Below are positions 1 through 8,400 of a stretch of 29,161 bases of DNA, piece by piece (within the stretch, counting starts at the first letter, position 1; the number at the start of each line of letters is the position of its first letter). The stretch comes from Chloracidobacterium sp. UBA7659 (GTDB taxonomy: Bacteria; Acidobacteriota; Blastocatellia; Pyrinomonadales; Pyrinomonadaceae): positions 40,642 through 69,802 of the forward strand of contig DLHV01000076.1 in NCBI GenBank assembly GCA_002483395.1, written 5' to 3'. The notes beneath the pieces are model-generated. The model saw nothing but the letters and a program-made list of their open reading frames with translations, was not told the DNA's origin and searched no databases. The translations under genes were made by a program, and so were the position numbers.

Positions 1-246
1 CTCCTGCCAAAGCGACGCAGTTATTCGTGGTTTTGTCCACGAAACACCCAGCGGGCCATTCGGGAGTCCCGATATCTTCTGAACACTGAGCGGCAATGAG
101 ACGGCAAACTCCCGACGTCTCGCACGCACGAACAAACCGTTTCCCGCGAGTAGATATTCAAACAAGGCCGCATCGATCGGGTCGTTTTCACTCGCTGCTA
201 TGCGATGCCCGACCAGTTTAGGCGGTGCCAATAGGTTCGATGACAT
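1..246 (-). CDS. PRTRC system protein A, N-terminal part (runs off the left edge)
   Basis: The frame is open on the minus strand from an ATG at 246 to the window edge, giving 82 residues. The stretch around 'LLAGNGLFVRARRREFAVSL' and the later 'SGLPNGPLGVSW' resembles the start of PRTRC protein A, where a '..GL.l...R......P......LPyG' pattern precedes the peptidase domain. Family members carry a C-terminal JAB/Mov34 metalloprotease domain of the deubiquitinase type, which here would lie outside the window, so its JAMM residues cannot be checked. The ATG is 19 bases after the stop of the protein B gene, matching the usual B-A order. No clear Shine-Dalgarno sequence is visible. The assignment rests on remembered family pattern plus gene order. 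Confidence 0.7.
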   Translation of the reverse strand, partial: MSSNLLAPPKLVGHRIAASENDPIDAALFEYLLAGNGLFVRARRREFAVSLPLSVQKISGLPNGPLGVSWTKPRITASLWQE

Positions 247-265
247 ATATATTTGAAAATTAAGG

Positions 266-946
266 TTAGAAACGGCTGTCGTATCTTCGCTCCTCGACGA
301 TTGACGCCCAGGCATCTTCGACGGTTGTAGTCGACGTGATCAGCTGCGTCGCCGGAAACTTACTAACTTTGTCAGCCGCTAGTTTGATCAGCAGATCGCG
401 AACGTCATTGGGCTCCGTCTGGCACCTGTTGGTGGCGTGATCGCCATTAAATGGAGAATTGAAGATGAGCTTCCAAACAGCGTTCAATGTTGAAGGATGT
501 GTCTCCGGAACCTCGTTCTTTCCAAAACAGATCTTTCCTGAACCAATGTTAGGCAGCGGAGCAACAGCAAGATTCGTCTTTGCGGAGATACTTCTGGCGG
601 CCGTCGCCCAAAGATAGTATTCCTTTCCCTTGCCGAGAAGGATCAGGGTGGGCAGCGGCACTGTCAGATCGTTTATGACTCCATCAGAACACGCGACCGT
701 TATGTGTCGATTTCCGGCCGGCAGATAAGAAAGGATCGCGTTGCCGTCAGTGGCCTCGCGATATCTGAGCACACGTCGATCAAGCCATCCGGTATCGGTC
801 CGAAGGTCTCGAAACGCCCGTGCTACCTGCACACTGGACAATGCCTTGAGGCCGTGTCCGTTCTCGCCGAAAGTCTCAAACAGATATTGTCCGGGAAGGA
901 AATAGAGAGCGGCTGAGGCATCCGGAGGGACAATCTTGTTTTCCAT
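266..946 (-). CDS. PRTRC system protein B (prokaryotic E2-like, family D)
   Basis: The protein has 226 residues, the usual size of PRTRC protein B. Its core has the family landmarks. 'LSYLPAGNRHITV' (72-84) corresponds to the 'W.PA..R' segment. 'NIGSGKICFGKNEVP' (133-147) has the single conserved cysteine at 140 inside a 'N.G..C.G....P' frame. 'FNSPFNGDH' follows in the position of the 'F.S.F.H' motif. PRTRC B belongs to the E2/UBC-fold group called prokaryotic E2 family D. These keep a core cysteine but lack the classical E2 histidine, so it is predicted to take a ubiquitin-like protein from a ThiF-type E1. No enzymatic activity is known to me for this group. The gene lies 40 bases after the ERF gene and 19 bases before the protein A gene. 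Confidence 0.83.
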   Translation of the reverse strand: MENKIVPPDASAALYFLPGQYLFETFGENGHGLKALSSVQVARAFRDLRTDTGWLDRRVLRYREATDGNAILSYLPAGNRHITVACSDGVINDLTVPLPTLILLGKGKEYYLWATAARSISAKTNLAVAPLPNIGSGKICFGKNEVPETHPSTLNAVWKLIFNSPFNGDHATNRCQTEPNDVRDLLIKLAADKVSKFPATQLITSTTTVEDAWASIVEERRYDSRF

Positions 947-986
947 AGATCAATCCGTTCCTGTTCTTAATTCGTAGACTAAACAT

Positions 987-1466
987 TTAGCGAACATTCA
1001 CGGGACTCCGAATCGCCTGATTAACTCCGACAGGTCGCCCGTTTGGAACAATGGGTCTGACGTTCCCGTTCTTTGCGGACGCGGCATTGCCGTCGTCATC
1101 CGCATCTGCGACGATCCCGACGATGGCGGCGAGGCCGTATCGTCTGCCATAGGTCATCGCCGATCCGACACCTTGCGGATCTGCCTTGGAGAGAGGCAGA
1201 CACAGCTCACTCTGAATCCATTGGCCGGATTCGTGGATAAGAATAGTCTCGACTATGAGCGTATTCTCCGCCCCGACGCTGTTGCCTTGGATCACACAGA
1301 GTCCATTCTTTGCAAGGATCTCGCGGCAGCTTTCCCAAACCGAGGTGAGATCAGCGTACGTCGAGTTATAGTATGGGTTTGTCGAATCGCGTTTTGCGGG
1401 CACCAGGCTGGCCTGCACCAGCGTGAGAGCTTTCGCGAGATCACAAATGCTTTCGCTCTTCTTCAT
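987..1466 (-). CDS. ERF-family single-strand DNA annealing protein
   Basis: The protein has 159 residues. It carries the hallmark of the ERF family (P22 Erf-like recombinases) at about 100-130: 'GSAMTYGRRYGLAAIVGI' followed by an acidic 'DADDDGN' tail. The upstream 'NPYYNSTYADLTSVWESCR' segment also matches the family's '..YkYa.l..v......L...GL' pattern. ERF proteins anneal complementary single strands during recombination and are typical of phages and plasmids. The ATG at 1466 overlaps the end of the preceding gene by 26 bases and has a good ribosome site (GGGAG, 10 bases upstream). The odd point is its place inside a PRTRC cassette, between the F-position and B genes. It is slightly shorter than many ERF proteins, ending in a short basic, proline-rich tail. 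Confidence 0.88.
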   Translation of the reverse strand: MKKSESICDLAKALTLVQASLVPAKRDSTNPYYNSTYADLTSVWESCREILAKNGLCVIQGNSVGAENTLIVETILIHESGQWIQSELCLPLSKADPQGVGSAMTYGRRYGLAAIVGIVADADDDGNAASAKNGNVRPIVPNGRPVGVNQAIRSPVNVR

Positions 1467-2286
1467 TGAGTTTTGCTCCCTTTGTCGGAGTTAAGTGGGT
1501 ATCACGCGGCAGCTTTCCGTAGTTCCAAAAGTCGATAAGTGCCGACAGCATCTTTTTCGGATCCGCTTCGATCGTTGCGTCGAGTTCTTTGAGCTTTTCG
1601 AACGCCGCGAGTGCGTCCTTGTATTCTTTGCTCAACTCTTCGATCGTTTCACGGTTGAACACATACCAATCCGCCATCTGGCAGCAATCGCTGTCCAGCC
1701 ACGGATTCCCGGTCGAATGGTCGATCAATCTCAACAGATGACCAAAAAGACTGCCGTCTCTGTCCCAAACACTAGGATGTGGGCTGGATTTGATCGCCGG
1801 GAAATCGCTTGCGGATACTTGAAAGCGATAATTGAGAAAGTCCCACGCGTCGTCCGGGAAATAGAAGATCAGTCCGGCCGCGTAGCTAAGATAGAGATTC
1901 TCGAAGTAAATCTCCTCGCAGCAAAGGCCGATGTTCAGCGGGCCAATGGCAAAATTCTCGAGTTCGCTATCGGGATCATCATACCAGTAGTCAAGCAATG
2001 GAAAACACTTCTCGTTTACAAGTCGAAATAACTCATTGGCTCGCTCGCTGTATTTGACAAAGTGTCCCCGGCGATAAAAGCTGGCGAGAGACCTCGACCA
2101 TTCCTCAGGAAAAAGCTCGCGATAAAGTGCATATTTCTCCTGCTCGGAAATAACGGAAGAAACATAGTCGTGAGCGGCGACAGCATTGTGACTTCGGGAC
2201 TTGAAGCTTAGGTATTCAAGCGACTTTAATAACCGCTCACCGAATTGTTCGGAGAACAAAACAGCGCTGCCGGACCTCAAAGACAT
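1441..2286 (-). CDS. Uncharacterised protein in the PRTRC F position
   Basis: The protein has 281 residues, is soluble, acidic and rich in aromatic residues, with no signal peptide or membrane segment. I do not recognise a catalytic motif. PRTRC cassettes usually place protein F between C and B, and that is where this gene sits. The central 'FAIGPLNIGLCCEEIYFENL' (about 114-133) has the flavour of the 'GL....E.l.....' core of protein F, but the similarity is too weak to be decisive. Cysteine pairs at about 124-125 and 203-204 are notable in an otherwise cysteine-poor protein. No strong ribosome site precedes the ATG. The gene follows the 80-residue gene by 14 bases and overlaps the ERF start, so it belongs to the same transcript. 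It could also be an unrelated element-borne protein. Confidence 0.5.
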   Translation of the reverse strand: MSLRSGSAVLFSEQFGERLLKSLEYLSFKSRSHNAVAAHDYVSSVISEQEKYALYRELFPEEWSRSLASFYRRGHFVKYSERANELFRLVNEKCFPLLDYWYDDPDSELENFAIGPLNIGLCCEEIYFENLYLSYAAGLIFYFPDDAWDFLNYRFQVSASDFPAIKSSPHPSVWDRDGSLFGHLLRLIDHSTGNPWLDSDCCQMADWYVFNRETIEELSKEYKDALAAFEKLKELDATIEADPKKMLSALIDFWNYGKLPRDTHLTPTKGAKLNEEERKHL

Positions 2287-2300
2287 ATCAATCGTTCTAG

Positions 2301-2543
2301 CTAGAATCCAGTCGGGATATTGAGCGACGGACTTGCGGGAGAACGGACAAATACGGACAGTTGCCGTTCGATCGTCTCAATTTCCATCCTTCCGACCTGC
2401 AGGGTCTTTTCCGCTCGGTCTATATCTTCCGCACTCAAGAGATCCGCCGCATCCCTTCGCATTAGAGCTTCCGCCAGAAGAATCGCCGGATTGATCTGCT
2501 CGGTCTCATCGGCCAATATCATGAGTGGAGATTCGCCGCTCAT
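2301..2543 (-). CDS. Small hypothetical protein in the PRTRC cassette
   Basis: The protein has 80 residues and is predicted to be mostly helical and charged. The 'AEDIDRAEKTLQVGRMEIET' stretch (about 38-57) could form a coiled coil. Its ATG overlaps the TGA of the protein C gene (ATGA overlap), which points to translational coupling. I do not recognise a family, and it is not one of the named PRTRC components I know. It may be an adaptor private to this element. The coupling and lack of in-frame stops make it likely to be a real gene. Confidence 0.6.
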   Translation of the reverse strand: MSGESPLMILADETEQINPAILLAEALMRRDAADLLSAEDIDRAEKTLQVGRMEIETIERQLSVFVRSPASPSLNIPTGF

Positions 2544-2845
2544 CTGACTCCCTTATGCTGGGCGCGTTTGACGATCGTGACTGTGAGCTTCCCTTCCTTC
2601 ACATCGCGAGTAATGTTCGCATTCTCGATCGACGCGAAATGCGGCTGCAGGACGACCTTCAACGTCTTGTCCTCTTGAGCGAACGCCGCGTCCAATTCGA
2701 AGGTTTGACCCTCGATCTTGATCGTCGCCTTGGGATCAGTGACTTGGGCAGCTTCGTTAACAGCGGTTTCTGTATTCGGTGCTGCCGCTTTCGCCTGTAC
2801 ATCAGTTTGAGGCTGAGCATTTGCGGACTGATTTTCGTTTTCCAT
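2540..2845 (-). CDS. PRTRC system protein C (ubiquitin-like), with N-terminal extension
   Basis: The protein has 101 residues. Positions 39-101 fit the PRTRC C / prokaryotic ubiquitin-like pattern: an initial strand ('TIKIEGQTFELD'), a helix region, then 'HFASIENANITRDVKEGKLT' and a basic end 'VKRAQHKGVR' matching the family's '..eL.nA.v......g.......RavGtKG'. PRTRC C proteins are grouped with beta-grasp ubiquitin-like proteins and co-occur with a ThiF-type E1, the E2-like B and the JAB protein A. Typical members are about 65-75 residues, so the first 38 residues, rich in Ala, Gln, Asn and Thr, form an unusual disordered extension. There is no C-terminal Gly-Gly; the chain ends KGVR. The gene starts 5 bases after the preceding stop and overlaps the next gene by 4 bases. 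Confidence 0.72.
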   Translation of the reverse strand: MENENQSANAQPQTDVQAKAAAPNTETAVNEAAQVTDPKATIKIEGQTFELDAAFAQEDKTLKVVLQPHFASIENANITRDVKEGKLTVTIVKRAQHKGVR

Positions 2846-2850
2846 AGTTT

Positions 2851-4005
2851 TTATGAAGCGAAGAGATTCTGCTGATCCTTTGCCGCTTCTGGGTTCTGAG
2901 CTGTGGGAGGAGTTGTCGAGCCGACCGATGTCTTTGCATCGGATACGGAACTTGCCTTTGTACCTTTATCATCGGCTTTCGAAGTGCGCTTCTTGCTGGC
3001 CGGTTTTTGCTTCTTTACCTTCTCGGCGGCAAGAACGGGAAGATTGGTCCGGTATCGTCCGAGTGCCGTTTCAAGGCACTGTTTCATACCTTCGTGGACA
3101 TCCCCGTTGCTTAAATCAGAGATAGTGATCTGGGGAGCAAAATCGTGAGACCTTACGCTCACAACACATTTCCGAATACCACCGTTCGTTGGCAGAAGCT
3201 GTATTACGGACGTGACCGTACAGGAGTCGAAGTTGTACGGCTCCATTTCAGAAAGAACGATCGAATCTATTCCGGCGGCAATCTCCGGTGTGGGCGATTC
3301 GGCAGTTACCTCCCGATCAACTGGTTCCTCCATCGAACCTGACTCGGGATCATTTGTATCGACGCCTTCGACAACAACCGATTCCTCAGCCTCTCTATCT
3401 TCCGAAGGCATCAATACCTTCGGTTCACCCGCTTTAGACTCCACCGCTGCCGCAGAAGTAACTTCTACCGTTTCCGAACCGGTGTTCGTTTCAGCGATCT
3501 CGGCCTCCCATTCAGGTACGCATTCGTCGGCATAAGATTGCCGTTTGGTAACGATTCCTTCGTCCTGAGAAATCACGCCGAGATATTCATCGCGAGTCTC
3601 GTGCGGCGGTGGGGCCGGAACTATCACCGGCGAGGGATGAGCGGGAGTCGCGGGTGTAGTCACGACCTGCGTTTGAATCGGATCAGGAGGGCGAGCCGTT
3701 GGCGGATTAACGACCTGCGCTTGAACCGGATTCGGCTTAACGGAAGTTTGCCTTTCGATGTCGCGAAGCGTTTCAAGAAACTTGCTAAGGAAGAGATTGC
3801 GTATGTTCGCCTCTTCATGTGCCCGGCACACGTACTCGGCTCCCTTCCACATCTCAAGGCCAAGCTGATGATTTGTCGGGCCGCTACTTTGAAACCCTTC
3901 GGTCCGACTCACCTCAGTGGCAAGCGTTTTGGCGGTGAACTTCAACTGCTCGATCTTTTCACGGTTGTCGAGCGGTACGAAGGAACCGCTGTTCAGAATA
4001 TCCAT
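2851..4005 (-). CDS. Large unrecognised protein in the PRTRC E position
   Basis: With the start at 4005 the protein has 384 residues. I prefer this ATG because a GGAGTGAG ribosome-site-like stretch lies upstream, while an in-frame ATG at 4053 has none. Residues about 1-90 are charged and helical. About 90-250 is low-complexity Pro/Thr/Glu, including two related 'PVQAQVV'/'PIQTQVV' segments. A compact domain at about 255-335 ('CTVTSVIQLLPTNGGIRKCV' through 'GRYRTNLP') is followed by a Lys-rich tail. PRTRC cassettes place protein E directly before C. The C-terminal domain is compatible with a beta-rich domain plus helix ending '..aL..Y...lP', but I cannot confirm homology. It is larger than the E proteins I recall. 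It starts the PRTRC transcript, 163 bases after the sigma-54 activator gene. Confidence 0.5.
   Translation of the reverse strand: MDILNSGSFVPLDNREKIEQLKFTAKTLATEVSRTEGFQSSGPTNHQLGLEMWKGAEYVCRAHEEANIRNLFLSKFLETLRDIERQTSVKPNPVQAQVVNPPTARPPDPIQTQVVTTPATPAHPSPVIVPAPPPHETRDEYLGVISQDEGIVTKRQSYADECVPEWEAEIAETNTGSETVEVTSAAAVESKAGEPKVLMPSEDREAEESVVVEGVDTNDPESGSMEEPVDREVTAESPTPEIAAGIDSIVLSEMEPYNFDSCTVTSVIQLLPTNGGIRKCVVSVRSHDFAPQITISDLSNGDVHEGMKQCLETALGRYRTNLPVLAAEKVKKQKPASKKRTSKADDKGTKASSVSDAKTSVGSTTPPTAQNPEAAKDQQNLFAS
3662..3730. repeat. Imperfect 21-bp direct repeat inside the E-position gene
   Basis: Copies at 3662-3682 and 3710-3730 match at 19 of 21 positions by hand alignment. They encode the two 'PVQAQVV'/'PIQTQVV'-type segments of the Pro-rich linker. 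This looks like local slippage or duplication in a disordered region and has no evident separate function. Confidence 0.7.
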
Positions 4006-4112
4006 GTTTGTTCTCACTCCACTTCGCTGCCTTCCGCTTATTTTTCTTCTCATGAATTCAGGCGCGTTCTGGACAAACTGCGCCTGTCGTAGCCTGCTTT
4101 GTCAGGGCGCGC

Positions 4113-4143
4113 AAAATCGGCTCGTGACGGATCACAAGCCGAT
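4113..4143 (-). terminator. Rho-independent-type terminator after the sigma-54 activator gene
   Basis: Arms 4116-4127 and 4132-4143 form a 12-bp stem with one mismatch and a 4-base loop. On the minus strand the stem is followed by four T residues (plus 4113-4116 are A). It begins 25 bases beyond the activator stop at 4168, so it would end or attenuate that transcript before the PRTRC cassette. The T run is short, so termination may be partial. Confidence 0.55.
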
Positions 4144-4167
4144 GGCAACATTCGATAAGTATTTGAT

Positions 4168-5262
4168 CTAGGCTGCGGCCGAAAAGGCGAGTGGCCGATA
4201 CTGCGGGTTGTTCGGAGGGTTCACGGACCGTTCGTGGTGTTTTTTCAAGATCCGTGAAAGGGTTGAATGCGTGGTATTCATTGACCGTGCGGCGCGGCGC
4301 AGATTGCCGTTGCTTTGTTTGAGTGCGTGCTCAATGAATGTCGCAGCGGCCTTCACATAAACGCTGTCCAGATCGTCCGTTTCCGGATCGAGCGTTACGG
4401 TTACGAGGTTTCCGCGGGCCGGCTCGATGCTGGGTTCTGTATACGATGTGGCTGTGAGTCTATCTTCGGGATTCGTCGTCGCAGCATCGTCTGTTGGTGC
4501 CAGATTTTGAATGATCTCGATCGTGATCGACGGGGATTCCAGAGCTTCGACCGCAAGGCGTGTCGCAAAGTTGCGAAGCTCGCGATAGTTGCCTTTCCAT
4601 TCGAGGTTTTGAAGGGCTCTAAGCGCTTCGTCATCAATAATAAATGGCGTATTTCTCCCGATCGCAGTTCTTTCCTCTTCCATCCGACGAATGAACAACC
4701 CGGCGATCTTGTCTCTTTGATATCGGAGCGGAACCGTTTCAAGCTGGAGAATATTAAGACGGTCGAAAAGGTCGGGACGGAACGAGCCATTACGGACCAT
4801 CGCCTTCAGATCTCGTGATGTGGCGGCCACGATCCGAACATCTATCTCCCGCTCATGAGTGCCGCCAACTCTGCGTATTCGCTTTTCTTCCACCGCCTTC
4901 AGCAGCTTTGCCTGAAGGCCGAGCGTCAATTCGCCGATCTCATCGAGAAACAGGGTCCCTCCACCCGACGTCTCAAACAAACCGGCCTTCGCGGCAGCGG
5001 CTCCTGTAAAAGCACCTTTTTCGTACCCGAACAATTCCGATTCGAGGAGTTCGGATGTAAAGCTTGCACAGTTGACGCTTACGAACTCGCGTCGCGATCG
5101 AGGACTCAGTTCATGAATCCGGCGTGCGATAGTTGTCTTTCCAGTTCCTCTCTCGCCGGTGATAAGCACGTAGTGTGGAACTCGCGCAAAGCGGGCTATC
5201 TTTTCTTCTAAATGCGATAGTCGAGAGTCCTGATTTGCGAATACGTCATGGTCAAGCATCAA
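4168..5262 (-). CDS. Sigma-54-dependent transcriptional activator without a receiver domain
   Basis: The protein has 364 residues. A bacterial enhancer-binding AAA+ domain starts almost at the N-terminus: Walker A 'GERGTGKT' (36-43), 'ESELFGYEKGAFTGA' with the GAFTGA sigma-54 contact loop (83-88), Walker B 'GTLFLDEIG' (102-110), and an arginine-finger region around 'FRPDLFDRLN'. A Fis-type helix-turn-helix closes the protein ('HALKQSNGNLRRAARSMNTT', about 315-334). There is no receiver, GAF or PAS domain, as in PspF-type activators, so activity may depend on a partner protein or simply on its level. An AGGAG ribosome site precedes the ATG. Two sigma-54 promoters at 18.42-18.47 kb in the same element are its most obvious candidate targets, and its own upstream region has a weaker match. 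Confidence 0.93.
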   Translation of the reverse strand: MMLDHDVFANQDSRLSHLEEKIARFARVPHYVLITGERGTGKTTIARRIHELSPRSRREFVSVNCASFTSELLESELFGYEKGAFTGAAAAKAGLFETSGGGTLFLDEIGELTLGLQAKLLKAVEEKRIRRVGGTHEREIDVRIVAATSRDLKAMVRNGSFRPDLFDRLNILQLETVPLRYQRDKIAGLFIRRMEEERTAIGRNTPFIIDDEALRALQNLEWKGNYRELRNFATRLAVEALESPSITIEIIQNLAPTDDAATTNPEDRLTATSYTEPSIEPARGNLVTVTLDPETDDLDSVYVKAAATFIEHALKQSNGNLRRAARSMNTTHSTLSRILKKHHERSVNPPNNPQYRPLAFSAAA

Positions 5263-5301
5263 CTTTTATCTCCTCTTTAGTGTCCGGTCAATGCTTCCTA
5301 T

Positions 5302-5318
5302 GTCAAATTGCGTGCCGC
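5302..5318 (-). promoter_or_regulatory. Weak sigma-54-like promoter upstream of the activator gene
   Basis: On the minus strand the sequence reads gcGGCACGcaatTTGac. This matches the -24 box (GGCACG) at the right distance from a TTG of the -12 box, but the invariant C of GC is A. The start of transcription would fall near 5291, leaving about 29 bases of leader that contains the AGGAG ribosome site. Autoregulation is plausible, but the -12 defect keeps this tentative. Confidence 0.35.
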
Positions 5319-5415
5319 ACTCCGATTCCCGACGAGATATTCTACAAAATCCAATGATTACGGGCTTTGCACGAATCCGACAACCAGTACAATCTTATTC
5401 ATGAGACCCAAAACT

Positions 5416-5433
5416 GTCTACACCGTCTACACT
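5416..5433. repeat. Tandem 9-bp near-repeat upstream of the activator gene
   Basis: Gtctacacc (5416-5424) and gtctacact (5425-5433) differ only at the last base. They lie about 125-140 bases upstream of the predicted start for the activator gene, which is a normal distance for a sigma-54 enhancer site. I did not find the same motif near the other sigma-54 promoters, so function is only a suggestion. The rest of the 5263-5438 gap shows nothing else clear. Confidence 0.35.
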
Positions 5434-5438
5434 CTCGC

Positions 5439-8400
5439 CTACTGAGTGCGCACTCCCGGCAGTTCCTGGACGGCAGCCAAGCCGTGAAAGGCGTTTCCAT
5501 TCGGCTCGAACAGCCATCCGGGAAGTGCTACCGGCTTTTCTTTTTCAAAGGCGGTGAATTCAGCCTGTAATTCCGGCAGAAAATCGATATTGGTGGACTC
5601 GGGCGGATACAGGGCAAGAATCCTTTCAAGGCAGAAACTCGGTGACTCGTCCGGAAGAAAAAACCGTTGCTTTCCGTGCTGGACGATATTGATCAGCCCC
5701 ATTCCGCGAAGCTCGCGGATCTGTTCAAACGTCGATGGACAAATCTCGGTGAGGAGTCGACCCTGGAATCGTGTGGTTCGGACCTTCATATCACCGGTCA
5801 GATTCACTATGTTGTTCTCAAAATCAACGACGCGGAGGATCTCGGAAGCAGTCGTGGGAACCTCGTTGCGAAGTCCGAAATGACGGCGGATATCACCGAT
5901 CCACTCAGGGGCAATATTCACACCGACAAGCCGCGTCCCGTTATCGGTCGTTGTCCGGACAATATTGAGGGCATCGTGACTAAGAGTCTTAAGATACTTC
6001 CAAATGGGCAGCAATGCCCCGCTAAGCAGATGAACGGTTCTTTGCTCAAACGGCGGGATCCTGGCTTCCTCATCCAGCCACCATTTCTCGGCGCGGTTCT
6101 TTGGCACGACACGGTACTTTTGATTAAGTTCGTTCTCTCGAACATAAGACCCATTCCTTCCGGATGGCTTTGAGATCGAGAACATCTGGTACCTCTCGCC
6201 GGTATCGGGATCGGTATGAGAAAGCGTCCGGCGTACCGCAACAAATGAGCTGTCGTGGCGATTCTGGAAAAACTGGTGTTGATCGTTTGCGGCAAGCTCC
6301 CCGAACCTCGCCGGCGTCGATGCAACCTTTAGGTTCAGCTTGTAATACACGGTCTTCGCACCTGTGAGCGCATCTGCGTGCATTATCTGCGGCGTTTCGG
6401 CGATCTCGACCGATGCCGCTTTCAGGTCTTCCATCCCATCATCCAGCTTGCCCTTCTGTTTCAGATACTCGATCGTCTCGACGAACGTCGCATAGAAATG
6501 ATCGAACAAAGCATTTTGCCGATCTACTTCCAGTGAAAGAAGCCGGTTAAGGAATCTCGGGATGTTCGTCTTCTCGCTGTCCGGTACGTCTTCGCCATCG
6601 TCGGTACACCTCACAAGCCCCATATCTCTTAGCGCTTGTTTCGGATCATCAAGTCCCGCGAGCTCGGAACCTCGCATGATGCAGGTCAGCACGACATTCA
6701 ATGCGGAACGCCCCTCTTTCGATTCCAGATTGTATTTATCGAGATTGCCTGCCTTTTCCGCACGTCGGTCGCCTTTGGTTAGGGCTCCCATGTTTCCCAG
6801 CCTGCGGGCGATCGTTGCCGAGAACCTCTTCTCGCCACCGAGTTCGGTGAACACGAGAAGATATACCGGCGGCGCCACCTGCCCGGTTCGGTGTGTCCGT
6901 CCGAAGTCCTGGATCTGTTTGTCGGCGGACCATTTTAGCTCTGCGGCAATATGAAGGCGCCGCTGACGGTTCCCGACACTGCGGCCCGCATGAAGGCTGT
7001 CTCCCGTCGAAGCGACCTCGGACATTATCGCGATCCTTTTATCACCGTTTTGGAATGCATTCTTCTCGTGAAGATTTATCAGCTTCGAAGGCACTCCCGG
7101 AAGCTGGCGGGGACGATATTCGAGCGTGCCCGATGTCGTTCGAATAAGACGCTTCTTGCGGCCTGTCATTTCCGCAACATTCTCAACGCCGAAATAATTG
7201 ACGAGCTGATCGAGAGGATGCTCAGGAACCTCAAGGACGGAGAGTTTATCCATCAGTTCCGCTCTCAGTTGCAGAGCCGCCCGACTCTCAACGGGATTTC
7301 CGTTCGGATCGAGCACAGGGATGTGTTCCGTTGTGCCGGTATAAGGATTCGTTCGTTCCTGAAAGCACATCGTCGGGAAACAGTTTGCGACAAGCCGGGT
7401 AAGTGTTTCACGCGGGCTGAAATCCAGGCTGTCGATGGCCTCGTCCTGATCGGCGGCACGCTCGATCTGCTTCTTTGTCTGACTCTCGCCCGTACCGGTG
7501 ATGGAGACGACAATAGACTCCTTCCGGGCAAGAGCATCTTCGATCTCACGGATCAAGGTCGGTACCTTGAATGCCGTGATGAGATTTCTGAAACATCGCT
7601 GATGCTCGGCCCAGAATTGATTTACGGCCTGGCTTCGAGTCCCTTTCCCCGAATTGGTCAGATCGAGCGCTCTATGAATATTGCGGAACACTTCCTGCCA
7701 ACCTTGCGCCATATTGTCATACATCTGCCGCTGTGCCGGCATGAGCCAATGCGTCACCTCCCGGAATTCGACCGCGAGGCCGGATTCCGGATCAGTACCC
7801 ATGCTCAGATTCCCGCAGAGATACCTACCCATCGCTTTCAGGTCGCGGCAGACCATTTCGAGTGCTCCGACACCGCCCGATTCGATCTCCTCGGCAAACT
7901 GCTCGAATCCCAAAGGAAAATTCGTTCCGTCGCCCCATAACCCAAGCCTCGACATGTATGCGAGGTGCCGAACCTCACCAGCCGAAGTTGCGGATGAGTA
8001 AACAACCCTGATATCGGGAAAACGCACCGGATCCTGGATCTCAAGAACAGCAGCCCCGGTCTGCGTCGCTTTTCCTCGGTCATCGGCAAAGGCGTATTTC
8101 GCCTTGTGACCCTCATCGAAGATGACAACGCCCTCACTTCCGAGCCAGCGGATCAGCTGGTCTATGCGGCGATTGCCCGATTTCGAACGTGCAATCAGCG
8201 ATCTGTAGGTACAGAAAACGATGCCGTCGCCGAATGAGATCTCACCGTCCGTCGGAAAGTCGTTTATGAGCTTTATCGGCGGCGTGAGGCCCAGTCTTGC
8301 GAACTCGTCCGCCACGGCTTCGATGAGATCGGCCTTGACCGAGAACCAGACTGAACGTCTTCGTCCATGAAACCAGTTGTCAAGAATTATTCCGGCCAGT

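Noticed and set aside
4113..4130. Sigma-54-like promoter for the PRTRC cassette
   Set aside because: The -24 position reads GA instead of GG and the motif overlaps the hairpin after the activator gene, so the match is not convincing.
5444..5455. Perfect 12-bp palindrome GAGTGCGCACTC
   Set aside because: It lies within the last codons of the helicase gene and has no T run or repeat partner. A palindrome of this size is expected by chance in a window this long.
6951..7940. Long 329-codon open frame opposite the helicase gene
   Set aside because: It is an antisense shadow. The minus strand has a complete set of helicase motifs here.
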